A stretch of DNA of 58,681 nt from Herbaspirillum frisingense GSF30 (GTDB lineage Bacteria > Pseudomonadota > Gammaproteobacteria > Burkholderiales > Burkholderiaceae_D): the NCBI RefSeq assembly GCF_000300975.2, contig NZ_AEEC02000032.1:1-58681 (forward strand), in the 5' to 3' direction. Below, in pieces: positions 16,953 through 25,534 of the stretch. Numbering within the stretch: position 1 is the first letter of the stretch; every line of letters begins with the position of its first letter. The notes beneath the pieces are model-generated. The model saw nothing but the letters and a program-made list of their open reading frames with translations. It was not told the origin of the DNA and did not search any database. The position numbers and the translations under genes were made by a program.

Positions 16953-18530
16953 GTGCGACGAAAATTGACGGTCACCGCCCGCCTCGGGATTCTGGTAGCG
17001 GTGCTGTGTGGCAGCGTGGTCCTGCTGGCCTGGCGCGACATGCTGGGCATGGCCTCCAGCAACGACAAGCTGCGCTATGTCTACGAAGACCGGACCATGG
17101 CCCTGATCCACATCGCTCGCGTGCGCGATGCCTTGTACATGAACCGCGACGTCATGGGCCGCGCCCTGATGATGGCCAATGTGCCGACCGAACCGGGTCC
17201 CGATGGCGCCACCGGCAATGAACAGATCAAGCAGTGGCTGGGCCGCCTGGCCGGCCTGGACGCCAGTTTCGACCAGGGCTGGCAAGCCTACCGCGCCACC
17301 CGCCTGACCCCCGAGGAAATCACCGAGGCCGCCCGCTTCGAGCAAAGCTGGAAAACCTACCTGAGCGAACGCAACCAGGTCATCGAACTCATCGCCAGCA
17401 CCCAGGTATTGCAGGCCAACCGCAGCTGGACCCAGCTCACGCCGCGCCTGTCGGCCCTGGCCACGCAACTGGCCACCCTCGGTCACCTGCAGGAAACCAT
17501 GACCCGCGGTGCCTACGACAATGCCCTGCAGGAATACGGCGAACTGCGCCGCCACAACCTCGAAATCGCCTGCGTGGCCCTGATCCTGGGCATTGCCCTG
17601 GCGCTGTGGATCATCATCAGCCTGCGCCGCCAGCTCGGGGGTGAACCCGATTACGCCGCCGACATCGTGCGCCAGATCGCCGACGGCAACCTCGGCGTGG
17701 CGGTGCGACTGCGCCGCAATGACCGCGGCAGCCTGCTCTACGCCATGCACACCATGCGTGAACGGCTCACCGACATCATGCGCAGCGTCACCCTATCGAC
17801 CCAGTCACTGGGCGACTCCTCACGCCAGCTCAACGCCACCGCGCACGCCCTGGCCGGCGCCTCCAGCGAGCAGGCAGCGGCGGTAGAAGAAGTCCACAGC
17901 GCCATTGCCAGCATGAGCCTGGCCATCCAGCAGACTGGCGAACACGCTCGCCGCACCGACCAGATCGCGCTGGCCGCCGCGGCCGACGCCGACAAGAGCG
18001 GCGCCGCCGTACAGACCACGGTGGCCGCCATGCGCGGTATCGCACGCCAGGTCGGGGTGATCGACGACATCGCCTATCAGACCAACCTGCTGGCCCTGAA
18101 TGCCGCCATCGAAGCCGCCCGCGCCGGCGAGCACGGGCGCGGCTTCTCGGTGGTGGCCGCCGAAATCCGCAAACTGGCCGAGCGCAGCCAGGGCAGCGCC
18201 CACGAAATCAGCGTGATTGCACAGGAAAGCGTGGACATGGCCGAAGAAACCAGCCAGCGCCTGGCCGAGGGCACCCTGCAGGGAATCCGCGAAGCCTCGC
18301 AGCAGATCAACCAGATCACGCTGTCCTCGCGCATGCAGGAAGAAGGGGTACAGGAAATCGGCGCCGCCGTCGCGCAGCTCAACGACACCACGCAGCGCAA
18401 TGCGGCCGCCTCGGAAGAACTGGCCTCCACCGCCGAAGTGGTGGCCGAACGGGCGCGCGAACTGGGCGCCCAGCTGTGTTATTTCAGACTGGAAGACGGC
18501 AAGCCGCCAGCCCGCGTGCGGCCGGCCTGA
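16953..18530 (+). CDS. Methyl-accepting chemotaxis protein
   Basis: A 525-residue chemoreceptor. A membrane segment (about residues 9-28), a periplasmic four-helix-bundle ligand domain (30-190), a second membrane segment (about 195-217) and a HAMP-like region (218-275) precede a full signalling domain. The conserved hairpin tip is [20 protein letters not shown] with [20 protein letters not shown]. It should signal to CheA/CheW; the ligand is unknown, though its divergence from dctA makes dicarboxylates a fair guess. Translation begins at GTG 16953 with AAGGA nine bases upstream. No C-terminal CheR-docking pentapeptide is seen. Confidence 0.93.
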   Translation: MRRKLTVTARLGILVAVLCGSVVLLAWRDMLGMASSNDKLRYVYEDRTMALIHIARVRDALYMNRDVMGRALMMANVPTEPGPDGATGNEQIKQWLGRLAGLDASFDQGWQAYRATRLTPEEITEAARFEQSWKTYLSERNQVIELIASTQVLQANRSWTQLTPRLSALATQLATLGHLQETMTRGAYDNALQEYGELRRHNLEIACVALILGIALALWIIISLRRQLGGEPDYAADIVRQIADGNLGVAVRLRRNDRGSLLYAMHTMRERLTDIMRSVTLSTQSLGDSSRQLNATAHALAGASSEQAAAVEEVHSAIASMSLAIQQTGEHARRTDQIALAAAADADKSGAAVQTTVAAMRGIARQVGVIDDIAYQTNLLALNAAIEAARAGEHGRGFSVVAAEIRKLAERSQGSAHEISVIAQESVDMAEETSQRLAEGTLQGIREASQQINQITLSSRMQEEGVQEIGAAVAQLNDTTQRNAAASEELASTAEVVAERARELGAQLCYFRLEDGKPPARVRPA

Positions 18531-18565
18531 AACGTTGGACCTGTCGGACCTGCCGTCCCCGACGG

Positions 18566-18994
18566 CTAGGCCTGCCGCTGCAGGCTGGCCCGCATGGTGA
18601 TATGGGGGATGCCCGCTTCCATGAACTCGTCACCCTCACGGGCAAAGCCGTGGGCATTGTAGAAGCCCTCGGCATGGGTCTGGGCATTGAGGATCACCTC
18701 GCCGTCACCGCGCTCCCGCGCCGCCTGGATCAACGCCTGCAACACCGCCCCGCCCACGCCCTTGCCGCGCCCGGCCTTGCGCACCGCCATGCGGCCGATA
18801 TGGCCGTCCGGCAGCAGGCGACCGGTGGCCAGCGGCTGGCCGGCCTCGTCGTAGGCCACCGCGTGCACGCACAGCGGGTCCATCTCGTCCAGCTCGATCT
18901 CGGCTGGCACCTTCTGTTCATCGACAAAGACTTCGAAGCGGATAGGCTGGGCGTGTGCGCGCAGCGCTTCCCAACTGCCTACGGTGATTTTCAT
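18566..18994 (-). CDS. GNAT family N-acetyltransferase
   Basis: A 142-residue GNAT acetyltransferase of the ElaA-like group. The acetyl-CoA-binding motif is VRKAGRGKGVGGAVLQALI (about residues 77-95, R-x-x-G-x-G/A), preceded by GRLLPDGHIGRMAV and followed by LNAQTHAEGFYNAHGF. Start ATG at 18994, giving MKITVGSWEAL. A longer in-frame extension upstream has no family resemblance and overlaps the ribosome site. The substrate is unknown. It heads a leftward group with the thioesterase and Dabb genes upstream. Confidence 0.86.
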   Translation of the reverse strand: MKITVGSWEALRAHAQPIRFEVFVDEQKVPAEIELDEMDPLCVHAVAYDEAGQPLATGRLLPDGHIGRMAVRKAGRGKGVGGAVLQALIQAARERGDGEVILNAQTHAEGFYNAHGFAREGDEFMEAGIPHITMRASLQRQA

Positions 18995-19056
18995 GCGGGA
19001 ATTCCTGCTGAGGGTTGAAACGGAAACGCCATGAGGCCCTACGGGCGAATGACGGC

Positions 19057-19491
19057 TCACTCGTGATCCAGCTTCCTGGAAATATCCAGGCGGCGGATCA
19101 GCTTGAAGGTCCCCATGGCCTTGGCCACCAATCGCTCGCCATTCCACAGTTCGGCCTGGCAGAAGCACATGGTGGTGGAGCGATGGTAGGTATGGCCGCG
19201 CGCCACGATGGTCTCGCCGGCATGACCGGCCGGCTGCAGGAAGCTGGTGCTCATCTCGACGGTGGCCGAGGACTTGGCGTCCGGCACGCCGGCCCTGGCC
19301 GACAGGCCCATGGCCACGTCCAGCAGGGTCATCGAGATGCCGCCCTGCGCCACCTGCCAGCTGTTCATGAACTCCGGCTTGAGAAGCAGCGACATCACGG
19401 CGCGGTCGTCGCCATATTCCAGCACCTCCACGCCCAGTGCCTGCAGGTAGGGATTACCTTGCGGGAAGACCTCGGTCAACGGCAGACTCAT
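19057..19491 (-). CDS. PaaI-type hotdog-fold thioesterase
   Basis: A 144-residue single-hotdog protein of the PaaI/4HBT superfamily, expected to hydrolyse acyl- or aryl-CoA thioesters as a tetramer. The characteristic helix region WQVAQGGISMTLLDVAMGLSA (about residues 42-62) corresponds to the family HGG/G-G-D-A active-site segment, here with Gln-Gly-Gly. The following strand SSATVEMSTSFLQPA is typical. Start ATG 19491. The start lies 11 bases after the Dabb stop, so they are probably one transcript. Confidence 0.82.
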   Translation of the reverse strand: MSLPLTEVFPQGNPYLQALGVEVLEYGDDRAVMSLLLKPEFMNSWQVAQGGISMTLLDVAMGLSARAGVPDAKSSATVEMSTSFLQPAGHAGETIVARGHTYHRSTTMCFCQAELWNGERLVAKAMGTFKLIRRLDISRKLDHE

Positions 19492-19501
19492 CGCAGCGGC
19501 C

Positions 19502-19804
19502 TCAGATCTCGTAATCCATGCACTGGCGCGCCTCGCGCACGGCACCGATGAAGGGCTTGATGGCGATATGGTCGGGATGGTCCTGGTAGGCATCCAGCGC
19601 CGCCTTGGATTCGAACTCCGAATACAGCACCACGTCATAGCTGGCTTCCAGACCCGGTTGCGCCAGCACCGCTTCGAACTTCAGGATGCCCGGCACCACA
19701 TTGGCACAGCTGTCCAGCAATTGCTTCATCTTCAGCAGGTTGGTGGCCTTGTCAGCGCCTTCTGCGTGGCCCTTCAGTTTCCACATCACGATATGCTTGA
19801 TCAC
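19502..19804 (-). CDS. Stress-responsive A/B barrel (Dabb) protein
   Basis: A 100-residue dimeric alpha/beta-barrel protein, recognised by its start IKHIVMWKLK and the helix-strand repeat ending SEFESKAALDAYQDHPDHIAIKPFI. Members are implicated in stress response or aromatic/polyketide chemistry; this one has no assigned reaction. I use the GTG at 19804, which has GGAAG six bases upstream and puts the family start at residue 1. An in-frame ATG 47 codons earlier gives a non-homologous Arg-rich extension. Confidence 0.87.
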   Translation of the reverse strand: MIKHIVMWKLKGHAEGADKATNLLKMKQLLDSCANVVPGILKFEAVLAQPGLEASYDVVLYSEFESKAALDAYQDHPDHIAIKPFIGAVREARQCMDYEI

Positions 19805-19878
19805 GATCGGTCTTCCTTGGTCGAAAATTGGATAAACCGCAATGATAAGCGAAAGCGCCGACCACGACCGCCCCCCCG

Positions 19879-20739
19879 TCAGCCACGCGCAGCGATCTTC
19901 ATGAAGGACCCGACCAGCCGCCCTTCGCGGCGCTCGGCCAGGCAATAGACATAGGTGTGGGTGCTCACCGGGTCGCCCTCGATGCGCACCATGCGAAAAC
20001 GCTCGTCCGGAATGAACTCCGCCTCCGACACCGCCGCCAGCCCCAGGCCGCGTGCCACCGCCTCGCGCAGGGCTTCGCGGCTGCCGATCTCCATCACCAC
20101 GCGGGGCTTCACGCCGGCCTGCTGCAACACCTTTTCCAGCGCCAGCCGGGTGGTCGAGCCCTGTTCGCGCATGAGCATCGGCTGCTGCTCCAGTTCGGCC
20201 AGCGCGACCGTCTCGCGCTGGTAGAAGGGATGACTGCGATGGGCAAACAGCACCACCGCGTGATCGGCATAGGGCAGTGCGTGGAACCGCGCATCATCGG
20301 TCACGCTGGCCAGCACCGCGACATCGGTCACGTAGTTCTCCAGATCGGCCAGCGACTGCGCCGAGTTGCCCAGCTTGATCGACAGCTCAACCTGCGGATA
20401 ACGGGCGCGGTAGGCGTCCACCATCTCGATCACGTGGAACGGCCCGACCGCGCCGATGCGCAGATGCCCCACATGCAGCGCTCCCGAATTGACCAGCAGG
20501 TTCAGCGCGTCCAGTTCCAGCTCGGCAATGTTCTGCGCGATCGGCAACAGGCGCTGCGCCGTCTCCGACAGGTCGACCCGCCGGCCACGGCGGAAGAACA
20601 GTTCCACATTGTGTTCGCGCTCCAGCGATTGCACCTGGGTGGTCAGGGTCGGCTGGCTCACGCCCAAGGCCCGGGCCGCCGCTGAAAAGCCGCGATGGCG
20701 GGCCACGGCGAGGAAGGCACGCAGTTGCGAAGGAGTCAT
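19879..20739 (-). CDS. LysR-type regulator of the phosphonate cluster
   Basis: A 286-residue LysR regulator: N-terminal winged HTH (residues 1-60, MTPSQLRAFLAVARHRGFSA and ARALGVSQPTLTTQVQSLE) and a periplasmic-binding-protein-like effector domain. It is divergent from phnD with a 174-bp shared region, so it probably controls phnDCE, the alcohol dehydrogenase and phnX. LysR activators next to 2-aminoethylphosphonate genes often respond to a pathway intermediate. A T-N11-A box (20740-20758) sits directly before its own start and suggests autoregulation. Confidence 0.9.
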   Translation of the reverse strand: MTPSQLRAFLAVARHRGFSAAARALGVSQPTLTTQVQSLEREHNVELFFRRGRRVDLSETAQRLLPIAQNIAELELDALNLLVNSGALHVGHLRIGAVGPFHVIEMVDAYRARYPQVELSIKLGNSAQSLADLENYVTDVAVLASVTDDARFHALPYADHAVVLFAHRSHPFYQRETVALAELEQQPMLMREQGSTTRLALEKVLQQAGVKPRVVMEIGSREALREAVARGLGLAAVSEAEFIPDERFRMVRIEGDPVSTHTYVYCLAERREGRLVGSFMKIAARG

Positions 20740-20758
20740 CTATAGCCTCAATCAATAG
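20740..20758. promoter_or_regulatory. LysR T-N11-A type box
   Basis: Inverted arms CTAT and ATAG separated by exactly 11 bases, the LysR binding-box pattern, directly next to the LysR start codon. Confidence 0.4.
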
Positions 20759-20776
20759 CTTCGTCGAATTTTAACG

Positions 20777-20790
20777 ATTATATCGATAAT
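20777..20790. promoter_or_regulatory. Palindrome in the LysR-phnD divergent region
   Basis: ATTATATCGATAAT, a dyad of ATTAT and ATAAT, lies in the AT-rich middle of the divergent region. It contains a TATAAT on the minus strand that could serve as the LysR gene -10. It could be a second regulator contact or simply promoter sequence. Confidence 0.3.
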
Positions 20791-20913
20791 AGGGCCGTCA
20801 TAAAGCCCCCGTAAGCTCCCTTCCTGTCAGTACCGGCCCGAGCAACTCGCCCGACACTGCGCCGCCGATCACCCACTGCGTCCACCACCGGACGCCCATG
20901 ACAAGGATCCACC

Positions 20914-21780
20914 ATGCAACGACGTTCCCTGCTCGCCCTGTGCCTGGGCGCCCTGACCTCCCTCCTGCTGAGCCAGCCGGTGCGCGCCGCCCAGCCCCTG
21001 ACCGTGGGCCTGATCCCGGCCGAAGACTCGCAGGCCATGCTGGAAAACAGCAAGGCCGTCATCGACAGCCTGCAGCAGCAGCTGGGCATGCCGGTCAAGC
21101 CCTTCATCGCCACCGACTACAACGGCATCATCGAGGCGCTGCGCTCGCGCAAGCTGGATGTGGCCTACCTCGGCCCCTTCTCCTACGTGCTGGCCAGCTC
21201 GGTGGCCAATGTCGAAGCCTTCGCCGTGGCCGAGACCAAGAAGAGCGGCCGCAGCTTCTACAAGAGCCTCATCATCACCCGCAAGGACAGCGGCCTGCAG
21301 AGCGTGGAACAGTTGAAGGGCCGCACCATGGCCTTCGTCGACCCGTCCTCGGCTTCCGGTCACCTGTTCCCCAGCGCCGGCCTGCAAAAACTCAATATCG
21401 ATCCCAACAAGTATTTTTCCCGGGTGATCTTCTCCGGCTCCCATGACGCCAGCATCCTGGCCGTGGCCAACAAGAAGGTCGATGCCGCTGCCGTGGCCGA
21501 CCGCATCCTGGCGGCCGCCGTGGCCAAGGGCGTGGTCCAGCAATCGGACCTGAACGTGGTCTGGACCTCGCCCGACATCCCCGAGTCGCCCATGGTCTGG
21601 CGCCGCGACCTGGACCCGGCCCTGAAACAGAAGATCGCCGCCGCCTTCGCCAACATCAAGGACGTGAAATGGGGTGACCAGGGCGTCCTGAACGGCTTCG
21701 TCCCCACCACTGACGGCGCCTACGACGTGGTGCGCGAGACCGCCAAGATCCTCAACCTGGACCTGAAGGCCATGAAATGA
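20914..21780 (+). CDS. phnD: Phosphonate ABC transporter, substrate-binding protein
   Basis: A 288-residue periplasmic binding protein with a signal peptide (about residues 1-26, ending PVRAAQ). The mature part starts LTVGLIPAEDSQAM and carries PhnD motifs DYNGIIEALRSRKLDVAYLGPFSY and DPSSASGHLFPSAGL. PhnD binds 2-aminoethylphosphonate and other phosphonates for the PhnC/PhnE importer. ATG 20914 is preceded by AAGGATC. The stop overlaps the phnC start (ATGA). Confidence 0.93.
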   Translation: MQRRSLLALCLGALTSLLLSQPVRAAQPLTVGLIPAEDSQAMLENSKAVIDSLQQQLGMPVKPFIATDYNGIIEALRSRKLDVAYLGPFSYVLASSVANVEAFAVAETKKSGRSFYKSLIITRKDSGLQSVEQLKGRTMAFVDPSSASGHLFPSAGLQKLNIDPNKYFSRVIFSGSHDASILAVANKKVDAAAVADRILAAAVAKGVVQQSDLNVVWTSPDIPESPMVWRRDLDPALKQKIAAAFANIKDVKWGDQGVLNGFVPTTDGAYDVVRETAKILNLDLKAMK

Positions 21781-22595
21781 TCCAGCTCCGCGCCCTCGCC
21801 AAGCACTACGGCAGCCATGCCGTGCTGCGCGGGATCGACCTGGACGTGCCGGCTGGCCAGTTCCTGGTGGTGCTGGGCCCGTCCGGGGCCGGCAAGTCCA
21901 CCCTGCTACGCTGCATGAACGGTCTGGTCCAGCCCAGTTCGGGTGAACTCCGGATCACCGGCTTCGACGCCACCGATCCCCGCGCCCGCCAGGTCCGCCA
22001 GCTGCGCCGCCAGGTGGCGATGATCTTCCAGCATCACAATGTGGTGCCGCGCCTGTCGGTGCTGAAGAACACCCTGACCGGCCGCCTCGGCCAGGTCCCG
22101 ACCTGGTCTTCGATCCTGCAACTGTTCAGCCGCCAGGACGTAGCCCTGGCCATGGACTGCCTGCGCCGCGTGGAACTGGAACACAAGGCCCACCAGCGTA
22201 CCGATGCCCTCTCCGGCGGCCAGCGCCAGCGGGTCGGCATCGCCCGCGCCCTGGCCCAGCAGCCGCAGGTGATCCTGGCCGACGAACCAGTGGCCAGCCT
22301 GGACCCCAAGACTTCGCGCCTGGTGCTGCACTACCTGCGCGCCGCCTCGCGCGAACTGGGTATCACCGTGGTCTGCAATCTGCACCAGGTGGACTACGCT
22401 CGCGAATTCGGCGACCGCATCATCGGCCTGTCCGGCGGCGAGCTGGTCTTCGACGGCCCCGGCACCGCACTGGACCAGCATCACCTGGACCGCATCTATG
22501 CCAGCCCCGGTCATGTGCCGCACCCGGCTTCCCACGCCACCGCCACCGCTGCCACCGCCGCCACCAACCTGGCACCGGCGATCCAAGGAACCTGA
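21777..22595 (+). CDS. phnC: Phosphonate ABC transporter, ATP-binding protein
   Basis: A 272-residue ABC ATPase with Walker A GPSGAGKST at residues 34-42, the signature LSGGQRQRVGIARAL, Walker B VILADEP and switch His in CNLHQVDYA. MIFQHHNVVPRLSVLKNTLTGRLG is typical of PhnC. It powers phosphonate import with PhnE. It overlaps phnD by four bases. The C-terminal ~25 residues are Ala/Thr-rich and run up to the phnE start one base later. Confidence 0.95.
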   Translation: MIQLRALAKHYGSHAVLRGIDLDVPAGQFLVVLGPSGAGKSTLLRCMNGLVQPSSGELRITGFDATDPRARQVRQLRRQVAMIFQHHNVVPRLSVLKNTLTGRLGQVPTWSSILQLFSRQDVALAMDCLRRVELEHKAHQRTDALSGGQRQRVGIARALAQQPQVILADEPVASLDPKTSRLVLHYLRAASRELGITVVCNLHQVDYAREFGDRIIGLSGGELVFDGPGTALDQHHLDRIYASPGHVPHPASHATATAATAATNLAPAIQGT

Positions 22596-22596
22596 C

Positions 22597-23451
22597 ATGA
22601 ACAGCCCCTCCTCTCCCTCTGCCGCCCCTTCTTCGACCGCCCCCGGCTATCTCTGGACCGGTCCCCGTCCGCAGACGCTGCGCGCCTGGCTGGGCTACGC
22701 CGCCCTGGTGGCGCTGATCGCCTGGCTGCTCGGCTGGAGCGCCCAGGGCACGCAACTGTCGTGGAGCGAACTGGCCAATGGCCTGCCGCAGATCGGCGAC
22801 TTCCTGGCCCGCTCCTTCCCGCCCAACTGGTCCTTGCTGCCGGCACTACTGGCCCCGGCCATCGAGACCCTGCAGATCGCGCTATGGGGAACCCTGCTGG
22901 GCGTGCTCGGCGCCGTGCCGGTGGCCCTGCTGGCGGCACGCAATCTCAACCCCAACCGCACCCTGCACGCCCTGGTGCGCCAGGGCCTCAACGTCACCCG
23001 CAGCATCAATGAACTGATCCTGGCGCTGGTGTTCGTCTCGGCGGTGGGGCTGGGCCCCTTCCCGGGCGTGCTGGCACTGGCGGTGCACGGCGTAGGCATG
23101 GTCGGCAAGTTCTTCGCCGAAAGCATCGAGGAAATCGACCAGGGTCCGTTGGAAGCACTGCGCGCCACCGGCGCCAGGCCGCTGCAGGTGATCATCTTCG
23201 GCGTACTGCCGCAGGTGGCCACGGCCTGGATCGCCACCGTGCTCTACCGCTTCGAGGTCAACCTGCGCCAGGCCACCGTGCTGGGCATGGTCGGAGCCGG
23301 CGGCCTCGGCTTCGAACTGGTCAACAGCCTCAAGTTGTTCAAATACCAGGACACCGCCACCTGCATCGTCGTGGTGACCCTGATGGTGGTGGCCGCCGAT
23401 GCGCTCTCCAGCCACCTGCGGCGCCTGATCCAGGATGGCAGCACGCATTGA
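22597..23451 (+). CDS. phnE: Phosphonate ABC transporter, permease
   Basis: A 284-residue permease with about six membrane segments and the EAA-type ATPase-coupling loop (EALRATGARPLQVIIFGVLPQV, about residues 187-208). SINELILALVFVSAVGLGPFPGVLAL and TVLGMVGAGGLGFEL are typical of PhnE. Start ATG 22597 with AAGGA seven bases upstream; longer in-frame starts fall inside phnC. It completes the PhnCDE importer. Confidence 0.94.
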   Translation: MNSPSSPSAAPSSTAPGYLWTGPRPQTLRAWLGYAALVALIAWLLGWSAQGTQLSWSELANGLPQIGDFLARSFPPNWSLLPALLAPAIETLQIALWGTLLGVLGAVPVALLAARNLNPNRTLHALVRQGLNVTRSINELILALVFVSAVGLGPFPGVLALAVHGVGMVGKFFAESIEEIDQGPLEALRATGARPLQVIIFGVLPQVATAWIATVLYRFEVNLRQATVLGMVGAGGLGFELVNSLKLFKYQDTATCIVVVTLMVVAADALSSHLRRLIQDGSTH

Positions 23452-23513
23452 GCAACGAGCACTGACCTCGCCCATTCAACATCGCGAAACCCGAAAACCC
23501 CGAGAACAGACTC

Positions 23514-24611
23514 ATGTGGAATTTCCATAACCCGGTCGCCATCCATGCCGGCGCCGGCAGCCTCGCCACCCTGCCGCAATTGCTGGCAGGCCGGCGCGCC
23601 ATCCTGATCACCTTTCCCGAGGCCGCCGCGCTGGGCCTGGAGCAGGCCATCGCCGCCCTGCTTGGACCGCAACTGGTGGCCATCGAAAACAACGTGCAAC
23701 CCAATCCCGACGTCGCCTGGCTGGGCGCGATGCACGAGCGCTTGTGGCAGCAGCACCCCGACGTCCCCTGCCTGATCGCGCTGGGCGGCGGCAGTGTCAT
23801 CGACTGCGCCAAGGCCATGCTGGCGCCCACACCCTCGGGCCGCTTCGAGGAACTGCTCACCCATCTGCGCCAGGACAGCGCCTTCCAGCCCGACCCCGCC
23901 CGCATCAAGACGCTCATCGCCATTCCCACCACCGCCGGCACCGGCAGCGAAGTCACGCCCTGGGCCACGCTGTGGGATGCGGCAGGCGGTCACAAGTATT
24001 CCCTGCATCGTCCCTGGACCTGGCCCGAGGCCGCCCTCATCGATGCCGAACTGATGCGCAGCCTGCCCCCGGCCGCCACCCTGGCCAGCGCCCTGGACGC
24101 GCTGTCGCACGCCCTGGAGGCGATCTGGAACCGGCACCGCAACCCGGTCTCCTCGACCCTGGCCGCCAGTGCCGCGCGCAGCATCCTCGCCACGTTGCCG
24201 GCCCTCATGCGCCAGCCCGACGCACTGGCCCTGCGCGAGCAGATGGCAGTGGCGGCGCTGCAGGCCGGCCTGGCCTTTTCCAATACCCGCACCGCCCTGG
24301 CACACTCGCTGTCCTACGACATCACGCTGCGGCAAGGGGTGGTCCACGGCATCGCCTGCTCGTTCTCGCTGCCGCACATCCTGCGCCTGGCGCTGGGCCG
24401 CGATGCGTCCGTGGATGCGCTGCTGCTGGACATCTTCGACGCCAGCGACGCCTACCAGGCCGTGGCCCGGCTCACCGCCTTCCTGGAAGCGCTGGGCGTG
24501 TCCACCGACCCGGCCCGCTATGGCCTGGGTGAAGGCGAGCGCTGGGACGCCGCCCTGCAGCAGGCCCTGCAAGGCCCACGCGGGCGCAACTTCATCGCTG
24601 CCGCCCCCTGA
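23514..24611 (+). CDS. Phosphonate-associated iron-containing alcohol dehydrogenase
   Basis: A 365-residue group III (Fe-dependent) alcohol dehydrogenase. The NAD-binding motif LGGGSVIDCAKAM is at about residues 91-103. Metal-binding histidines lie in DALSHALEAIWNRH and in LAHSLSYDITLRQGVVHGIACS. It resembles the phosphonate-linked Fe-ADH group (TIGR03405) related to PhpC/FomC, which interconvert phosphonoacetaldehyde and 2-hydroxyethylphosphonate. Being placed between the importer and phnX, it may oxidise imported 2-hydroxyethylphosphonate to phosphonoacetaldehyde, the PhnX substrate. That reaction is inferred. The gene starts 62 bp after phnE. Confidence 0.85.
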   Translation: MWNFHNPVAIHAGAGSLATLPQLLAGRRAILITFPEAAALGLEQAIAALLGPQLVAIENNVQPNPDVAWLGAMHERLWQQHPDVPCLIALGGGSVIDCAKAMLAPTPSGRFEELLTHLRQDSAFQPDPARIKTLIAIPTTAGTGSEVTPWATLWDAAGGHKYSLHRPWTWPEAALIDAELMRSLPPAATLASALDALSHALEAIWNRHRNPVSSTLAASAARSILATLPALMRQPDALALREQMAVAALQAGLAFSNTRTALAHSLSYDITLRQGVVHGIACSFSLPHILRLALGRDASVDALLLDIFDASDAYQAVARLTAFLEALGVSTDPARYGLGEGERWDAALQQALQGPRGRNFIAAAP

Positions 24612-24680
24612 CCGGCACGCCCCGATCGACAAGACAGCCCACCCAACACTGCACATCGCCATCCGACAAGGAGAATATTC

Positions 24681-25508
24681 ATGCACACCACCCCGCAGCC
24701 CGGCCGCAACCTGCAAGCCGTCATCTTCGACTGGGCCGGCACGCTGGTCGATTTCGGCTCCCTGGCGCCGACCCAGATCTTCGTGGACGCCTTCAAGAGC
24801 TTCGACATCGAGATCACCCTGCAACAGGCGCGCGGCCCCATGGGCCTGTCCAAGTGGCAGCACATCCGCGTGCTGCTGGACGATGCCGACATCGCCGCCC
24901 AATGGCAGCGCCACGCCGGCCGCCCCGCCAGCGATGCCGATGTCGACGCCATCTATGCCCGCTTCATGCCCATGCAGATCGCCAAGGTCGGCCAGTATTC
25001 GCAACCCATCGAGGGCGCGGCCCAGGTACTGGCCTGGCTACGTGGTCAGGGCCTCAAGATCGGCTCCTGCTCCGGCTATCCGCGCCAGGTGCTCGACGTG
25101 CTGCTGCCGCTGGCAGCCGAACAGGGCATCCGTCCCGACCACGTGGTGGCCGGCGACGAACTACAGGCCGGTGGCCGCCCCGGCCCCTACATGGCGCTGG
25201 CCAACATGCTGGCACTGGCCATTGATGACGTGGCAGGCTGCATCAAGGTGGACGACACCGTACCCGGTATCGAGGAAGGTCTGCGCGCCGGCATGTGGAG
25301 CGTGGGGGTGTCGCTGTCGGGCAATGAAGTGGGACTTACCCAGGCAGAACTGCTCACCCGGACGCCAGCTGAAGTGACGCATCTGAAGCAACAGGCCGAA
25401 GCGCACCTGCGCGCAGCCGGTGCCCACTATGTGATCGATTCGGTGGCGACGCTGCCGGAGGTGGTGGCCCACATCCGCGCCCGCCTGGCCAGCGGCGAAC
25501 GTCCCTGA
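24681..25508 (+). CDS. phnX: Phosphonoacetaldehyde hydrolase
   Basis: A 275-residue HAD-superfamily phosphonatase that cleaves phosphonoacetaldehyde to acetaldehyde and phosphate. Nucleophile Asp17 is in [13 protein letters not shown], with Ala19 in place of the usual HAD acid/base Asp, as in PhnX. The Schiff-base lysine is Lys58 in [11 protein letters not shown]. The cap and core motifs [21 protein letters not shown] and [12 protein letters not shown] follow. AAGGAG lies seven bases before the ATG. The partner aminotransferase PhnW, which normally supplies phosphonoacetaldehyde from 2-aminoethylphosphonate, is not in the window. Confidence 0.93.
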   Translation: MHTTPQPGRNLQAVIFDWAGTLVDFGSLAPTQIFVDAFKSFDIEITLQQARGPMGLSKWQHIRVLLDDADIAAQWQRHAGRPASDADVDAIYARFMPMQIAKVGQYSQPIEGAAQVLAWLRGQGLKIGSCSGYPRQVLDVLLPLAAEQGIRPDHVVAGDELQAGGRPGPYMALANMLALAIDDVAGCIKVDDTVPGIEEGLRAGMWSVGVSLSGNEVGLTQAELLTRTPAEVTHLKQQAEAHLRAAGAHYVIDSVATLPEVVAHIRARLASGERP

Positions 25509-25534
25509 AGTCCCGAGTCTCCGAGCCCCCCGGA

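Noticed and set aside
15172..16968. Long open frame antisense to dctA
   Set aside because: His/Gln/Gly-rich translation with no family resemblance, while dctA on the other strand is unmistakable.
23244..25004. Long leftward open frame across phnE, Fe-ADH and phnX
   Set aside because: It crosses three recognised rightward genes and its translation has no motifs.
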